This document shows, piece after piece, positions 9,661 to 21,585 of a DNA stretch of 64,000 nt. Made by a program: the position numbers and the translations under genes. Origin of the DNA: Panicum virgatum (taxonomy: Eukaryota > Streptophyta > Magnoliopsida > Poales > Poaceae); assembly GCF_016808335.1 (NCBI RefSeq), contig NC_053153.1, positions 18,363,033 through 18,427,032 of the forward strand, given 5' to 3'. Within the stretch, counting starts at the first letter, position 1. Each line of letters opens with the position of its first letter. The notes beneath the pieces were generated by a model. It was not told the DNA's origin. It saw nothing but the letters and a program-made list of their open reading frames with translations, and searched no databases.

Positions 9661-10646
9661 GGTTCTAAATTTGGTACTGTTATTAAATGTCTCAGTAGTT
9701 GGAAAGGGAAAAACCTTTCAACTGGAGGCCATTAACATTAATCAATTCGGTCCTTAGTAGCCTACTCATGTACATGATGTCTTTGTTTGAGATGCTAAAG
9801 GGTGTTCGTAAAAAGTTTGACTATTTCTGTTCTAGATTCTTTTGGCAGAGCGATGAGCACAAGAGAAAATATCGCTTAGCAAAGTGGGATATCTTGTGTC
9901 AATCAAAAGGATGAAGAGGACTAGGGATACATAATCTTGAATTAAAGAATATAGCGCTGTTAAGCAAATAGCTGTATGATTGTTGACGATAGAAGGTACT
10001 TGGCAACAGATCATTAAAAATAAGTATTTAGGGAGTAAACCCATTGTCCAAGCCCGATGGAAGAGTGGTGATTCTCATTTCTGGGCTAGCCTGATGAAAG
10101 TTAAAAATGACTTCCTCAAGTTTGGTTCTTTCATCATCAAAGATGGGTCTCAAATAAGATTCTAGGAAGACGTATGGCTAGGAAACATATCCCTACGTGA
10201 ATAATATCCTCAGCTCTATAATATCGCTCAGAAAAAACAAGATACGGCTGCTAACGTACTCAACACACCTATACCCAATATATTTTGGTGTAGAGACTTA
10301 ATTGGTAACAAACTTGTGATGTGGAATAACCTTATTTCACGTCTTGCAAATGTTGAACTAAGTCAAGAGGAGGAGGATGGGTTCCGATCATCTAATGGAA
10401 GTTAGACCGGTCAAGTGTTTTTTCTGTAAAATCACATTACCTAAGTCTAATTAACCAGAATACTCCCAACTTAAATAAAGATCTGTGGAAAATGAAAATA
10501 CCTCTCAAGATAAAAATCTTTCTCCGGTACCTTAGGCGTAGAGTTGTTTTAACAAAAGATAACTTAGCCAAACGAAACTGGAATGGAAATCAACAGTGTT
10601 GTTTCTGTCTTGAGAATGAAATACAACATTTGTTCTTTGACTGTTG
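9661..10646 (+). pseudogene. L1-type LINE remnant (RT C-terminus and zf-RVT)
   Basis: Plus-strand reading in shifting frames gives the C-terminal region of a plant L1 reverse transcriptase: WKGKNLSTGG, TLINSVLSSL, YMMSLFEMLKGVRKKFDYF, FFWQ, KYRLAKWDILCQ, then KSGDSHFWASLMKVK. It ends with the zf-RVT domain (KMKIPLKIKIFLRYLRRR..., CCFCLENEIQHLFFDC). Many stops and frame changes show that it is dead. It begins directly next to the GDSL fragment. Confidence 0.75.
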
Positions 10647-10936
10647 AACAGACTTGCTTTTGTTAGCAAAATAGACTTGCTTTTGTTAACTAAATCAAAG
10701 ACTAAGGTAGGATAAATAGAGTTCAGCCCACATTCAGTGAGTCAAAATAGACTTGCTTTAGTTAGCCACCTTCCCACTAACTAAACCCAAAAGGTGCTGG
10801 TTAGCCATCTACCATGCACATCATCTAGCCAAAGTGGAACCCAAAAGAGAGGACAGAAGTTGGAGAGGAAAGTGGAGAAACTATAACTTCTCAACAATCA
10901 ACCCTCTCCATGCCAGTTTGCCAAACAAGGACAGAA
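10647..10936. other. 3' flank of the Harbinger element
   Basis: Contains three near-copies of AATAGACTTGCTTT(T/A)GTTA between about 10648 and 10770, possibly subterminal repeats of the adjacent PIF/Harbinger element. No GGGCGTGTTTG-type terminus matching the right end was found here, so the left boundary is undefined. Confidence 0.4.
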
Positions 10937-12023
10937 CTACATGTAGTAGTTCTTGGCGAGGTAGGTCTGAAGCCATATGGCCCTGTGGTGGGTTGTCATG
11001 TTCACAAAACCAGTTGCCACTGCTTTGTTCTCAAGGAGGTGAGTGTAGGCAACAATCAAGGCCTCAGTGGAGAAATCAGGTGTCTCCATGACAGCAAGGT
11101 AAAGGTCTGGGTCAACATGTGCAGCACCTGTTTTCAGCATAGCATTGGCAACATTGTTGACAGCATCAGTCATGTTGGTCATCATTAGCATCTCTTCCTC
11201 ACTAAAATTGCCCCTCTTCCTCTCACCACCAACACTCTGTGACAAAGGTGTTGTGGCCTTGCTGCCCTCAGCAAAGTCAAAGGTATTTGTTGTGGCCTTG
11301 CCTTCATAGGTAGGACAAGAGAAGTCTTGACCCTCCAGCTTAGCAGCCACACTATCAGCATTGTTCACCCCCAAAGGTTCATTGGATCCTAAGGCAAACC
11401 TACTAGTAGCCAAGGTGCTAGCAAACAGAGTCTCCATCTCAGTGTAGAACCTGATTGGAGTATTCAAGTACTCAGCATCCTTAGGGTGGTCCTGTAGTGA
11501 GTGCACACAATTAAGAAGAGAGGGCACAATTAAGAAGAGAATGCTTCAGACAATGTTTTCTTGAATGAGATACCTTGCAATGACCAAGATACTGGTCCTG
11601 TTCTAGCATTATGGCATGCACATCATCATCAAATGTTGCCCCACTAAGGTCCTTGAGCTTAGCAACCTTAGACCATTTCTGTTTCCACTTCCTCAAGTGA
11701 TTGTACACTTGAGTTGGACTAACAGGCAACCCACTGTACTCCTTTTGAGCCTTAGCTACTGCATTGACATCCTTATCCTTGTAGGTCTTGTCAGTCCTAC
11801 CACCCTCAGTCATAATGTGGGCCATCCTCCTTAGGACAAACCCAGACATGTTGCTAGTCCACCTCATAGGGCCTTGCTGTGCTCCAGCAGGAGCAGCCTC
11901 ACCATCCACCAGGTCAACAACATCTGGTGCACCTACAGCAGCCTGAGCAACTGCAGCTGCACCTTGCACCATGTTTGCAGCAAACACAAACCCACCTTGA
12001 GCATCAATGTTACTAGCAGCCAT
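10937..12023 (-). CDS. Harbinger MYB/SANT-like protein
   Basis: Two exons on the minus strand: 12023-11574 (start MAASNIDAQG, donor GTATCT after a Lys codon) and 11491-10937, about 334 residues. An Ala/Asp-rich N-terminus is followed by a Myb/SANT-like domain (RWTSNMSGFVLRRMAHI..., YNHLRKWKQKWSKVAKLKD, ...FYTEMETLFA), the Myb_DNA-bind_3 layout. In PIF/Harbinger elements this second protein partners the transposase and carries it to the nucleus and DNA ends (family knowledge). The longer frame upstream of MAAS (to 12098) is repetitive and less likely coding. Both exons are open. It lies downstream of the transposase gene on the same strand. Confidence 0.75.
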
Positions 12024-12212
12024 CCTATCATTATCAAGGTAAAGAACCAGTGAACCACAAGAATAAATAACCAGTGAACCACAAGAATCAATAACCAATG
12101 CAAATATCTGGTCTCAGACATGGCATGAAACAGTACACAAGCATTACACTACATTAGTTCCATATCCAGGGTCTACCAAATTATTGTACACATCCATGAA
12201 ATGCAAAACAAA

Positions 12213-13548
12213 TCAAGTCGTAGATGACCCCCTAGAAGCCCACATAGCATTGCAAATCTGATCCCTCACATTAACCATTACAGGTTCCTCTAGGGGCACA
12301 TCCTCATCATCTTCAGGCAAAGCACCCACAAATCCTTCCTCAGCTGGCACAATGTTATCTAAGCCAAAACCAATGATCCAGTTGTGCAGTAAGCAGCAGG
12401 CAAGGACAAGTTTGACTTGGGTCTTGTATTTGTGGAAAGATTTGTTGTCTATAATTCTGAAGCTGCCCTTAAGTGCACCAAAGGCCCTCACCACTGTGAC
12501 CCTAAGTGAAGAGTGCCTAAGGTTGAATAGCTCCCTTGCATTGGTGGGATGGTTTGTGCTGGAGAACTCACTCAAGTGATACCTGACACCCCTATATGGA
12601 GGCAAAAAGCCAAGTCTGCATGCATATCCAGCATCTACCAGGTAGAAATGACCTACAATTGGTGGAGAAGTAGTGTTAAAGTGTGTACTTGGTCACAGTG
12701 GACATAAGTGCATTGACTAGCTAATGCAATTACCTGCTGGGACTGTGAACCCATTCCTTTCAATGGCATCAGACAAAATTAGTGCATCATGGGCCGACCC
12801 CTCCCAGCCAGCTAGAACAAATGTGAACTTTAGATCAAAGCTCACAGCAGCCATGACATTCTGTGTTGGGCTTGATTTCCTACCCCTGAAAGCTTGCTGC
12901 ATGTGTCTAGGCACCCTTGCCAACACATGTGTGCCATCAATGGAACCAATGCAATTCTACAGTCCATAAGTCAAAAGGTTAACATATGTGAGCAACACAT
13001 ACAGATGAACATGTGTGGGAAACACATAGATATGAAAGTACCTTCAGAAAAGGGAACCATCTGTGGCTGCCCATAATCTTAGGGTGGGTGACAGTGGAAG
13101 GAGGCTTCATCAGGTCATTCCTTAGCTCACCAATGGCATACAACACTTGGTGGAAAATTCTGCTCACAGTCTCAATGGACCTCTTAAAGGATTGGTGGAC
13201 TACCCTAAATCTCTGGTTGTGTCCAACCACATGAATAAACATTGCCACCTGCTCCTCAACAGGACAACCAACAGTCTCAGGAACAAGCCCTCTACTCCTA
13301 AGCAGGTTACACAAAGAAAAAAAGAGGACCCTTTTCATGCGCAACATGGCAATGCATTCAAGATCATTGTAATTGTACATCATCTGGAGTGTGCTCTGTC
13401 GATGCCTCTCAGCATGAGTCCTAGGGCCATAAGGAATTGTCTCTTCTCCTCTAATCCTTCTAAGCCTATTGACCACAAAGCAAACCATCACAGCAACCAT
13501 CCCAGCTGCCTGCCTAGCCATCACCGCATGTTGTGCATTTGCATCCAT
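12213..13548 (-). CDS. PIF/Harbinger transposase with altered third catalytic residue
   Basis: Three exons on the minus strand, 13548-13042, 12956-12734 and 12652-12213, about 389 residues, all GT-AG and in frame. The first exon carries the N-terminal region ending SHRWFPFLK; the second begins NCIGSIDGTHV (first catalytic Asp) and includes SAHDALIL (second Asp); the third has GHFYLVDAGYACRLGF and RVTVVRAFGALKGSFRI. DDE_Tnp_4 transposases normally have a Glu immediately before RAFG; here the codon is GTG (Val), so the DDE triad is incomplete. Length and exon layout are otherwise intact, which suggests recent origin but a probably inactive enzyme. Confidence 0.85.
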
Positions 13549-14511
13549 CTACATGCATTCACAGATGTATAAGCAATCAAAGTAGACTCTGGCTGGCCTC
13601 TGAATGTAAAGTGTAAGCATTAACAAATGAGTAAAGGCACGGCTGCATTACTAAAAATGTCTCCCAGTGCACATAAGCTAGTCATCATCTACTATTCATC
13701 TCACAAACCGAACAAAATATGATCACAGGCAACAACAGTAACAAGATGAAACAAATCAACATGGTACCATGTACAAGAACAACCAAGCATGAATTAATAC
13801 AGCCAGAATTTATCATCACAAAATGAAACAGCATCAAACAACTCATAGATCTGAGCCAACAGTGAACTGCGAACAGAAGAAATGGGGAAAAATATGGATT
13901 TCACCTCGGGTGAGCCGGAGGGGGGTGCAGATGCTGCTGAAATCGGATGGAGGTGGGGAGGAGGTAGCAGATCTAGATGGGGAAGCACAAGAGCCGGCAG
14001 ATCCACGAACAGCAACACGGCCTCGCCGGAGAAGAAGAGGAGGAAGAAGACTGCCTAGCCGGAGCCCGCGAGATAGCCGCACCGCCGGGACGCAGATCCA
14101 CATGGGGGGACGGAGAGGAAGCCTGGGGAACACCAACAACACGCCGGCAGCAAAGCTTACCTCGTCGACGGCACCTCTACGGGAGTGGAGTGTGGAGGGG
14201 AGGAGAAGAACTGAGAGGGAGGAGGGGGGTTAAGAAGGCCATGGTGGGCAAAAAGCGCGCGGAAGTTTCCCTCTTCCAGTGCGAGCCCGCCCGAGCTCCC
14301 GCCGACGCCCGAGATTCGCCCGAGCGCGCGCGGCCAGAGCCAGGTTGAGGAGGAATGAAACCCTCGAGCGTGCGGCCAGAGCCAAGAGAGAGTGTGTTTT
14401 GCATCTGCGAACCAGGCCGGGGAACAGGGCAAATGAAATCAAACACGGTGACCTGCACGGTGCGGGCTCAGCCAAGGCTCGGACAGGGCAAATGAAATCA
14501 AACACGCCCTG
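13549..14511. other. 5' region and right terminus of the Harbinger element
   Basis: Upstream sequence of the transposase gene. It ends in GGGCAAATGAAATCAAACACGCCC (14488-14511), which on the minus strand starts GGGCGTGTTTGATTTC, a PIF/Harbinger-type terminus; the 20-base core is repeated internally near 14427. The GC-rich stretch 13900-14380 contains only spurious ORFs. The matching left end was not found. Confidence 0.5.
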
Positions 14512-15493
14512 AAGTTCTGAACCGTGCGCTAGAAGCTGGCCGATCCGGAGGCTTCCTCTGCAAGCCATCCGAGCAGACAAAATTTCCTCGCTTCCAGTTC
14601 CAGCCTTCCAGGCCACCCATGTCCCTTGACACTACCTCACAGTCGCCACCGTAGGGGAGGGCTCCGTTCTTCGCCACAATCGTCCTCAGACCATCTTCTA
14701 CGCCGCCGATTTTAGATGTGGAGGCCAGCGCCCAGCGGCGGGGGGCCGCGGGGTCCATTTCGCTCTCGCTGCCCCAGCGGCTCTCATCCTCTGCCCTTCC
14801 CAATTTCTCCGCACCAGATGGTGCTGCCTGGGAGAATGGTAGCCATGGCCGTGGCTTGCTTCCACTTCCTTCGATCCCTGTTTGCCCGTCTTGGGCAACC
14901 AGCGCTGAACAAGCTGCCGAGGTATGTAGCAGCGTTCTTGAATTTCTACATGTTTTGGGTGGCTGGTCGTTCATCTTTATACCGGTCATTTAGTCTCTTT
15001 TAGGACATAGGAGCCATAGAGACAATGCAATGTGAAAATGTGGCAACTGTCTGTGAAAACTGAAAACACAACTTTTACTTGTTTGATTTCTGCCAGTCGT
15101 TTGGGGATGTTGAAGGCAATGGGGAAGACCACGAGCGTTTCCACAGGTACAGCAGCATTGCCATTTATGCGGACTTCAGAGATAGGCTTTGGGACGTGGA
15201 TTACAGACTGTGACAGTTGGATGGCCCAGGTAAGGAATGTGATGGATCCTCTTCTCCCTCGCAGCACAATTTGTTTATGCAAATGACTGAACGCCTGAAT
15301 TCATTTTTCTTACGTATAGAGTGAAGATGGTCTCTCATTGTTCAGCAACGCAAGGTCCCCTGATATATGCGGTTGCTATACACTGTCTGAGAATGATGGG
15401 AGCGTCCAAGAACTTCTGATGGAGAATCAAAGACTACATCTGGAAATTGTGCGCATGATACAAGAGATAAGAGAAAGTAATGCTGCATGGCTT

Positions 15494-16725
15494 CACTACT
15501 ACAAAAATTATTTTTAGGGACGGGTACAACAGTATTTATAGGGACGGGCGCAATACTCGCCCGTCTTCTGCAGCTACAAATCGTCTTTTTAGAGGCTGTA
15601 AATGCATTTCCAAGAACGGATCGTCCCCTCACCCGTGCCTGAAAACGGATCTGCAGGGGCGGACCATGAGACCACCCGTAGCTAAAGATGTATCTTCAGG
15701 GCGGACCAAGGGACTAACCGCCCCTGCAAATCGAATAAAAAATTAAAAAAAAAAAAAGCTGCGCCGCCCGCTCGTTGGCCGCCGCCGCCGCAGCTCGCCG
15801 CTCCAGGCCGCGCGCGCCGCTGGCGCCGCCGCCGCCGCCGCCCGTCGCCGCTCCAGGCCGCCCGCGCCGCGTCGCCGCGTCCGCCGCCCGCCGCCCGCCG
15901 CCCGCCGCCCGCGCGGGCCGCGTACGCCGCTGGCCACCGCTGCTGCCGCCCGTCGCCGCTCCAGGCCGCCCGCGCCGCGTCCGCCACCCGTCGCCGCTCC
16001 AGGCCGCCCGTCGCCGCTCTAGGCCGCCCGCGCCGCGTCCGCCGCGCGCGCCGCGCCAGGCCGTCGCCAGGTCTCCGGGCCGAGGTCAGGGCTCCGCGTC
16101 CGCCGCGCCGGGCCGTTGCCAGGACGTCCGCCGCGTCCATGCGCGCGCCGCACGCCGCGCGCCGCTCCTGGCCGTCGGTGTCGCGCCACCAGATCTGCGC
16201 GCCGCTCCTGGGCTCCTCCTTGGCTGCCGCGCCGGGCTCCTCCTTGGCTGCCGCGCGAGCTCTTCCATAGCCGCTGCGAGCGCCCCCGCGAAGCTCCTCC
16301 ATGGCCTCACTGCCGGTGGAGACGATAAGACCTTGGGTCTTGTGCGTGCGGAGGGGTCTGTTGGGTGGACTGCTGGTGCAGATAAGGAGAGAGAGAGAGA
16401 CCACTTTAGCGCCACCCGTTTTCAATTTTTGCAGGGGTGGGTGAGTTTTATCACCCGTCTTTGAAAATAGGCATTTATTTTTAGGGCGGAAGATGGCATC
16501 ACCCGCTCCTAAAAATAATAATTTTAGGTGTAGTGATGTCATAATTCGCTTTTAAAATGTACTTATTCATATGAATGGGTGATGGCTTTATCTGTCCCTA
16601 AAAATATATTTGTAGGGGCGGACCTATTGCTAAAGTAACCGCGCGTCATTTGTAGGGATGGGTGTGATTTTGGTCCGCTCCTTAAAAAAATTAAAGTGTT
16701 GCTACAAATTATTTTTGTAGTAGTG
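15494..16725. mobile_element. non-autonomous CACTA element in exon 3 of the unknown gene
   Basis: A 1232-bp element with termini CACTACTACAAAAATTATTTTT and AATTATTTTTGTAGTAGTG. It has subterminal repeats of the (T)AGGGACGGG / CGGACC type near both ends, and a GC-rich centre (15770-16300) dominated by CGCCGC repeats such as cgtcgccgctccaggccgcc. Flanks are CTT (15491-15493) and CTC (16726-16728), a 3-bp duplication with one mismatch. The long ORFs on both strands in the centre are repeat artefacts. No transposase. Confidence 0.85.
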
Positions 16726-17063
16726 CTCGCAACAAAGATGAAGATAAGCGGTGCACGGGTAAATGTGTATGCATATATTTCTTCCATTAGATTGCATCAG
16801 ATCTGTGATTATTTCTAACTAAGTACTCCTACATGTTATTCTAGAGGTTCTTGAGCTGTTTCCTACCTCCTGATCAAGCTTCAGCGGATCTTCGTTCACG
16901 CACCAGACTCAGAGTTCAGGGTACCATTGATCACCAGGTGGCATGCATGCGGGTAAGTGGAAGAAACATATGTATATATTGCTTGTTGCTTCTTATTAGG
17001 ATCCGAACATTCCTTATACTACTTATTTATGCAGGATTTCTTCAGCTATTTCGTGCACCTTGA

Positions 17064-20030
17064 TGTCACACCCGATTTTAAGAACAAAACCGAATGCATC
17101 TCTATATGCATGCCAGAATCAAATTTCATACATATAGAGACATTATAAGTGAATAATCAGTAACATTATCACGTAAAAGAGAAATACAATGATTAAAAGA
17201 CTATCAGAGTTATACAGCTTATCCTGGAAACGAAGCCTTCAAACTTCACAGGCAATCGACTGAGGGTTGCGTACGCCTAGATCTCATCATCATCTTCGAA
17301 AGACTTCATATCAACTTTCTCTTCTGAGCAAGCAGTAAGTAAGGGTAAGTACACTTATGGTTGGTACTCAGTAAGGCCACAAGAAATAACCAGAATGTGA
17401 TTTATATCCATCTTCAAGTTTATTAATCATGTGAGGATCCAAGCCGCTCTTGACCGTGAGCACGGCTAACCGGTTAGTTTTAACTCTGCAGAGGTTGTAC
17501 ACTTTCACCACAATTCGCGTAAAAGTTCCGAAGAACTTTGAACCCAACCACGCATGTGCTAGCTAGAGACAATACCACACTTCCGAGGTGTGATTGCATA
17601 GGGACGCTATGAGGCCTTTACAAAGAATTCCTATATGTAAGTGTTGGTCCCTTCATTTGCAGTCCCTCAGAAAACATAGTTTCCTTCACCTGCTCCGACA
17701 CACAAGCCCAAACACCACCAAATGAGCCACCTCAACACCACATATAGTTCATCTAATTAATCAGCCAAGATCAGAGCTATATAGTATTGTGGTTGTACTG
17801 TTTTCCTGGGTGGTTCTCCATGTTCCAATTAAATCATATAATCTTGTAAATAAAGCATAGATAGAAGTATGGTTAGGGTCACTTGACTTTTTCCAATGAT
17901 AAGCTACTCTCACTGCTCTTCAGCTCTTGCTCACTTGGAATTCTTAATCCTTCTAAGCTTCAAACAACGATCCTTCTACTCGAAGCAATCATCGAGCAAA
18001 CATACAAAGCAAACAACAAGTACAACTAAGAATAATACATCAAAACAAAAGAAAGGCTTTGAAAGAACGCACTAAAGGATAGGGCTCGTTGCTACGGTTA
18101 CGCTAGCGCAAGAAACACAGAAAACGGAGCTACGGTTGAAAAGAAACAACTATCGAAAGTTTTGTGTTAGCAAGGAAAAGCTTTATTCATTTTAATTAGA
18201 AACTACATGTAAAGAACATTTAAAAGAAATATGATTGATCATAAATAACTCACTTTATAATTGCAATTATAAAACCGAAGTAGAACTTAGTCAAATTTTA
18301 TATATAATTGTCTATGTAGAAATTACACTAATTAAACAATTAATTAGGGAACAGATATGTGAGAGCATCTAAACATATATATTTTTAAGATTTATGTTGA
18401 ACTAACAAATTATAATTAAAAACATATTTAAGTTGGTATTAATCAAATTAATATTAATTATGAAAGACTAGAGTAGAACTCTAATTTGTTTTAAATTAGA
18501 AAAGCCAATGACAATATTATTAATCAAATTTATTATACATTTATTTTGAAATAGAAAACTACGGTAAAACTATGCTACTAAATGATAGCTTAGTCTATTA
18601 GAAGACTAACGCAACAAAAACGGGTTTAAACGGAGCTAAAACGATAAACTTATGGCTAAAACAAGGTTCCAAGGACTTGTTTGCGATAGATTTAAACTTC
18701 CAGGGGCTAGCTCTAAAGAAAACAGGGACTAAAATGAGATTAAACCTAAACTATAGGGGTTGGCTTGCAAAAACAGGGATCCTGGACGGCGGAATAGATT
18801 TTAGAAAAAGGCAAGGGCTAAATCAGAAAATAAAGGGCTACCATGCAAATACTTCTGAACATGTGTGGGTCGCGGGTTGATTTTGGCAAAATGGAAGGGC
18901 TCTTTTGCAAAATGGACTAGGGTTGACCAGTATCAGTTCGGTTGACTCCCGTTAGATCTAATCTGGTCCCTAGGATATCGATCGGACGGCTCAGGGCGAA
19001 GGGGGGCGACGGGCGGCGGCGCAGTCGCCGCCGGCGGCTCTGCGCAGCGGCGAGCTCGTCGGACTTGGCCGGAAATGGCTGTCCGGGCACGGATTGGGCT
19101 TGGGTTTGGACTGGGAGAGAGAACGCATGACGGGGAACTCATCTACGGGCTCAGGAAGACGAGTGGGAGACCGGGATGGGGCTTGCGACGGCGAGAGGCG
19201 GAACAGCGGCAACGGCGAGCGATTACCACCGCGAGAAGCCGTGAGGGATGGGGAAAATAGGTCGGAGAGGTTTCTCACCACTGCGGAGGAACTTCAGGGA
19301 CGCTCGGGCGTCGAAGGGGGCGGAGGAGCGGTGGTTCGCGGCGGCACCGAGCTCCAAATCTCTAATGGCGGTGGTGGAGCTAGGGTTTCGCGAGGGCAAT
19401 GGCGGCGCGGGTTAGAGGGGGAGGGGGTCCAAGGGGGCCGCGCGGCGCTATTTATAGGGCAGAGACTGGGCCTCGACGTGCGGGCCAAGGAAGGCCGCGG
19501 CGGCGCGTGGCGCAATCGGACTCGGGGGAGTCCCGGTCGAGCACGAGAAGGAAGATGAGTCCAACGTGCGGGATCCACACGGCAGAGAGAGAAGAGAGAG
19601 GGAGAGAAGAGGGGGTGGCGGTTTAGGCCGGGAACTAGGCCGGCAGAAGTGGGCTGTGTGGGGGAGAAGGAGAGAAAGGAAGGGAGAGAGGGAGAGGCGC
19701 CGGGTTGGGCCAAAAGAAAGGATGTTGGGCCGGTTTGGGCTGAAAGAGGAGGGAAGAGAAAGGGAAAAACTTTCTAATTTAGCAACAAGCAATTTAATTC
19801 AAATTTATTTAAATTCAAACTGAAAACTCCAACAAATAAAACGATGCAATCAGATGAATGCAACAAAACAACCTCATTTAGTTTTAGAAAAACAACCAAT
19901 TATTATTTTTTTATACTAAATTTCCAGTAAAGAGAATAAATGTTGGGAAAATTTTAAAATTATGATAAAATTATTGTTTTATTTTTACTTTTAATCACAT
20001 CCTGAAATTTAAAAATTTTAGGGTGTGACA
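17064..20030 (-). mobile_element. solo LTR (2967 bp) with 5-bp target duplication
   Basis: Begins TGTCACACCC and ends GGGTGTGACA, flanked by the perfect 5-bp duplication CTTGA (17059-17063 and 20031-20035). TG...CA ends plus a 5-bp duplication define an LTR, and no second LTR or internal domain is present, so it is a solo LTR left by recombination. A CTATAAATAG box on the minus strand near 19443-19452 suggests the LTR reads leftward. Size suggests a Ty3/gypsy family; that is inference. ORFs in its GC-rich part (18960-19750) are judged spurious. Confidence 0.85.
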
Positions 20031-20081
20031 CTTGACAAAGTTGGAGCACCACTGCCTCACTTCACCGGGGATCAATCTTGA

Positions 20082-21060
20082 TTGCAGATGAAACAGTTGT
20101 AATCTCATTTGGATCTGATGGAGAAAGTTTCAGTTGAACACTTATGGATATTAATTTATGGACTCATTGTCATCTCATTGTGGCCAGATATCTAAGGAGC
20201 TTTTTGTGCACTAGACCTAGAAAGATGGATGAATTATTAAGTAGTATATCATAACCTTAGAGATTAAGAAGACTTTATTTTCCACTAGAAAAATTCGTGA
20301 GCCACAGTTTTGAGTGAAGAACTCCTAATCTGTATTAGCTTTTGCAAACCTTACATACCCCTATTGCCACGGTTTTCTTGATGTTTTGTAATTTTGTTAG
20401 TTGCCAACTTGTCAGAACAATTAACTTAAAAAATGCTTGTCAGAATAATTTATCCTGGCCAATTATCTAGGTGTATCCCAAGACTCTATATTTGTAGATA
20501 CAAGACATGTCAATTCTGCTTCATCAAAACATTCAGTGTTGCATCAATTACAAAACTAGAAGATGTTTGGGCTCGCATGAGTCAGAAAATTCATGAAACC
20601 ATTAGCAAATCCTCCCCGGGTTTTCTTGATGTCCATTGAAGTGATTCGCTAAAACAAACTTGGCTTGCAGCCATTTCTGCAGGGTGGCATTCCTGCAAGA
20701 TTCATAGAACAAAATATTTCAAATTATCCTAGAAAATCATTGTGTAAATTACACTAACTTTTTTTGCTTGCTTTGCTGCAGAGGTCAATGTGTTGGATGG
20801 GAAGAGCTTTGATGTTGCACTAAATAAATGAATTGAATCCTTGCACTTGCACAATCAGATTCGAATCAACGCTAAGATGTAACATGACTAGGTAGCTCAA
20901 ATCTGTTCTTTGAGTGGAGATGTAACATGCGATTTGGAAGCTAAGTGGTGATGCTTTTAATGGGAAGTATTTGGCAGTTGTAACTTGCGAATTGGTAAGT
21001 ACTTGGCAGCAGTTGTTTTTGAAGATGTATAACAGGAAGTTATAGAGCAACAGAGCCTAG
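20082..21060. other. downstream of the unknown gene; two weak exon-like stretches
   Basis: Mostly AT-rich. 20545-20640 reads ITKLEDVWARMSQKIHETIS... to a stop, and 20783-20832, after a tttgctgcag acceptor-like site, reads EVNVLDGKSFDVALNK-stop. Both look protein-like, but no family is recognised and no joining frame is evident. They may be 3' remnants of a longer host gene. Confidence 0.35.
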
Positions 21061-21400
21061 ATTCATTCGGATATGTAAAAATGGAAAAACACTGGCCCCT
21101 CTGTTCCATGCCTCCATCCCCGTGCTCACTTCCTGCCCGCGTGGCTTGCCCCCATCCCGCCCGCTCCTCCCCTGCTGGCGCAGCCTGCCCCCGCCACTAC
21201 TCCCTGCACGCGTGGCTCGCCCCTGACACTCTTCCCTGCCTCGCGTGGCTCCGCTGCTCCTCCCCTGCCGGCGCGGCTCGCCCTCGCCGCTCCTCCCTAC
21301 CGGCGCGGTTCTGCTCGAGGACGGCGGCGTCGTGCCTCCCCGCCGGCCCGACAAACTCGAGGATGACGACGAGTGGGTTAGGATGAACAGGAAGAGTGCT
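21061..21400. other. GC-rich low-complexity tract
   Basis: Repeated ctcctcccctgccggcgcggctcgcc-type sequence. ORFs on both strands are Pro/Ala/Ser-rich and have no recognisable domain. Confidence 0.45.
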
Positions 21401-21585
21401 TTGGCTAGTCGGTTGGAGTTTACGAAATATGGAGAAAAAATCTTAGTTAAATAGATAACTAAATGAGATTTTGGAGAGTGAGATTTGACTAGGTTCTTGA
21501 AGACTCTCTAAGTCGAGACATTTATTCCACGGAAATGATATTGGCACTGTGAGTTGAGTATTTTCTTAAAGGATTGGGGTGTGTT

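Larger units (their letters stand above)
14716..20081 (+). pseudogene. unknown five-exon gene interrupted by a CACTA element and a solo LTR
   Basis: Not recognised. Five exons join in one frame with GT-AG borders: 14716-14921, 15097-15229, 15320-16758 (with the CACTA element 15494-16725 inside), 16845-16952, and 17035-20081 (with the LTR 17064-20030 inside). Without the two elements and their duplications the product would be about 241 residues. Visible parts: a hydrophobic N-terminal segment (MVAMAVACFHFLRSLFARLG), a Thr/Ser/Ala-rich block (TSVSTGTAALPF), a short coiled coil (VQELLMENQRLHLEIVRMIQ) and a C-terminus DFFSYFVHLD...FTGDQS. As it stands, translation would stop a few codons into the CACTA element. 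The start could also be the inner Met at 14818. Confidence 0.55.

Noticed and set aside
14498..14989. 163-residue minus-strand ORF
   Set aside because: Overlaps exon 1 of the five-exon unknown gene on the other strand, which has the better splice logic and continuing frame.
15682..16542. 286-residue minus-strand and 229-residue plus-strand ORFs
   Set aside because: Both lie inside the CACTA element's CGCCGC-rich core and are complementary shadows of the same repeat.
18933..19823. Cluster of ORFs in GC-rich sequence
   Set aside because: All within the solo LTR; overlapping frames on both strands, no conserved motif.
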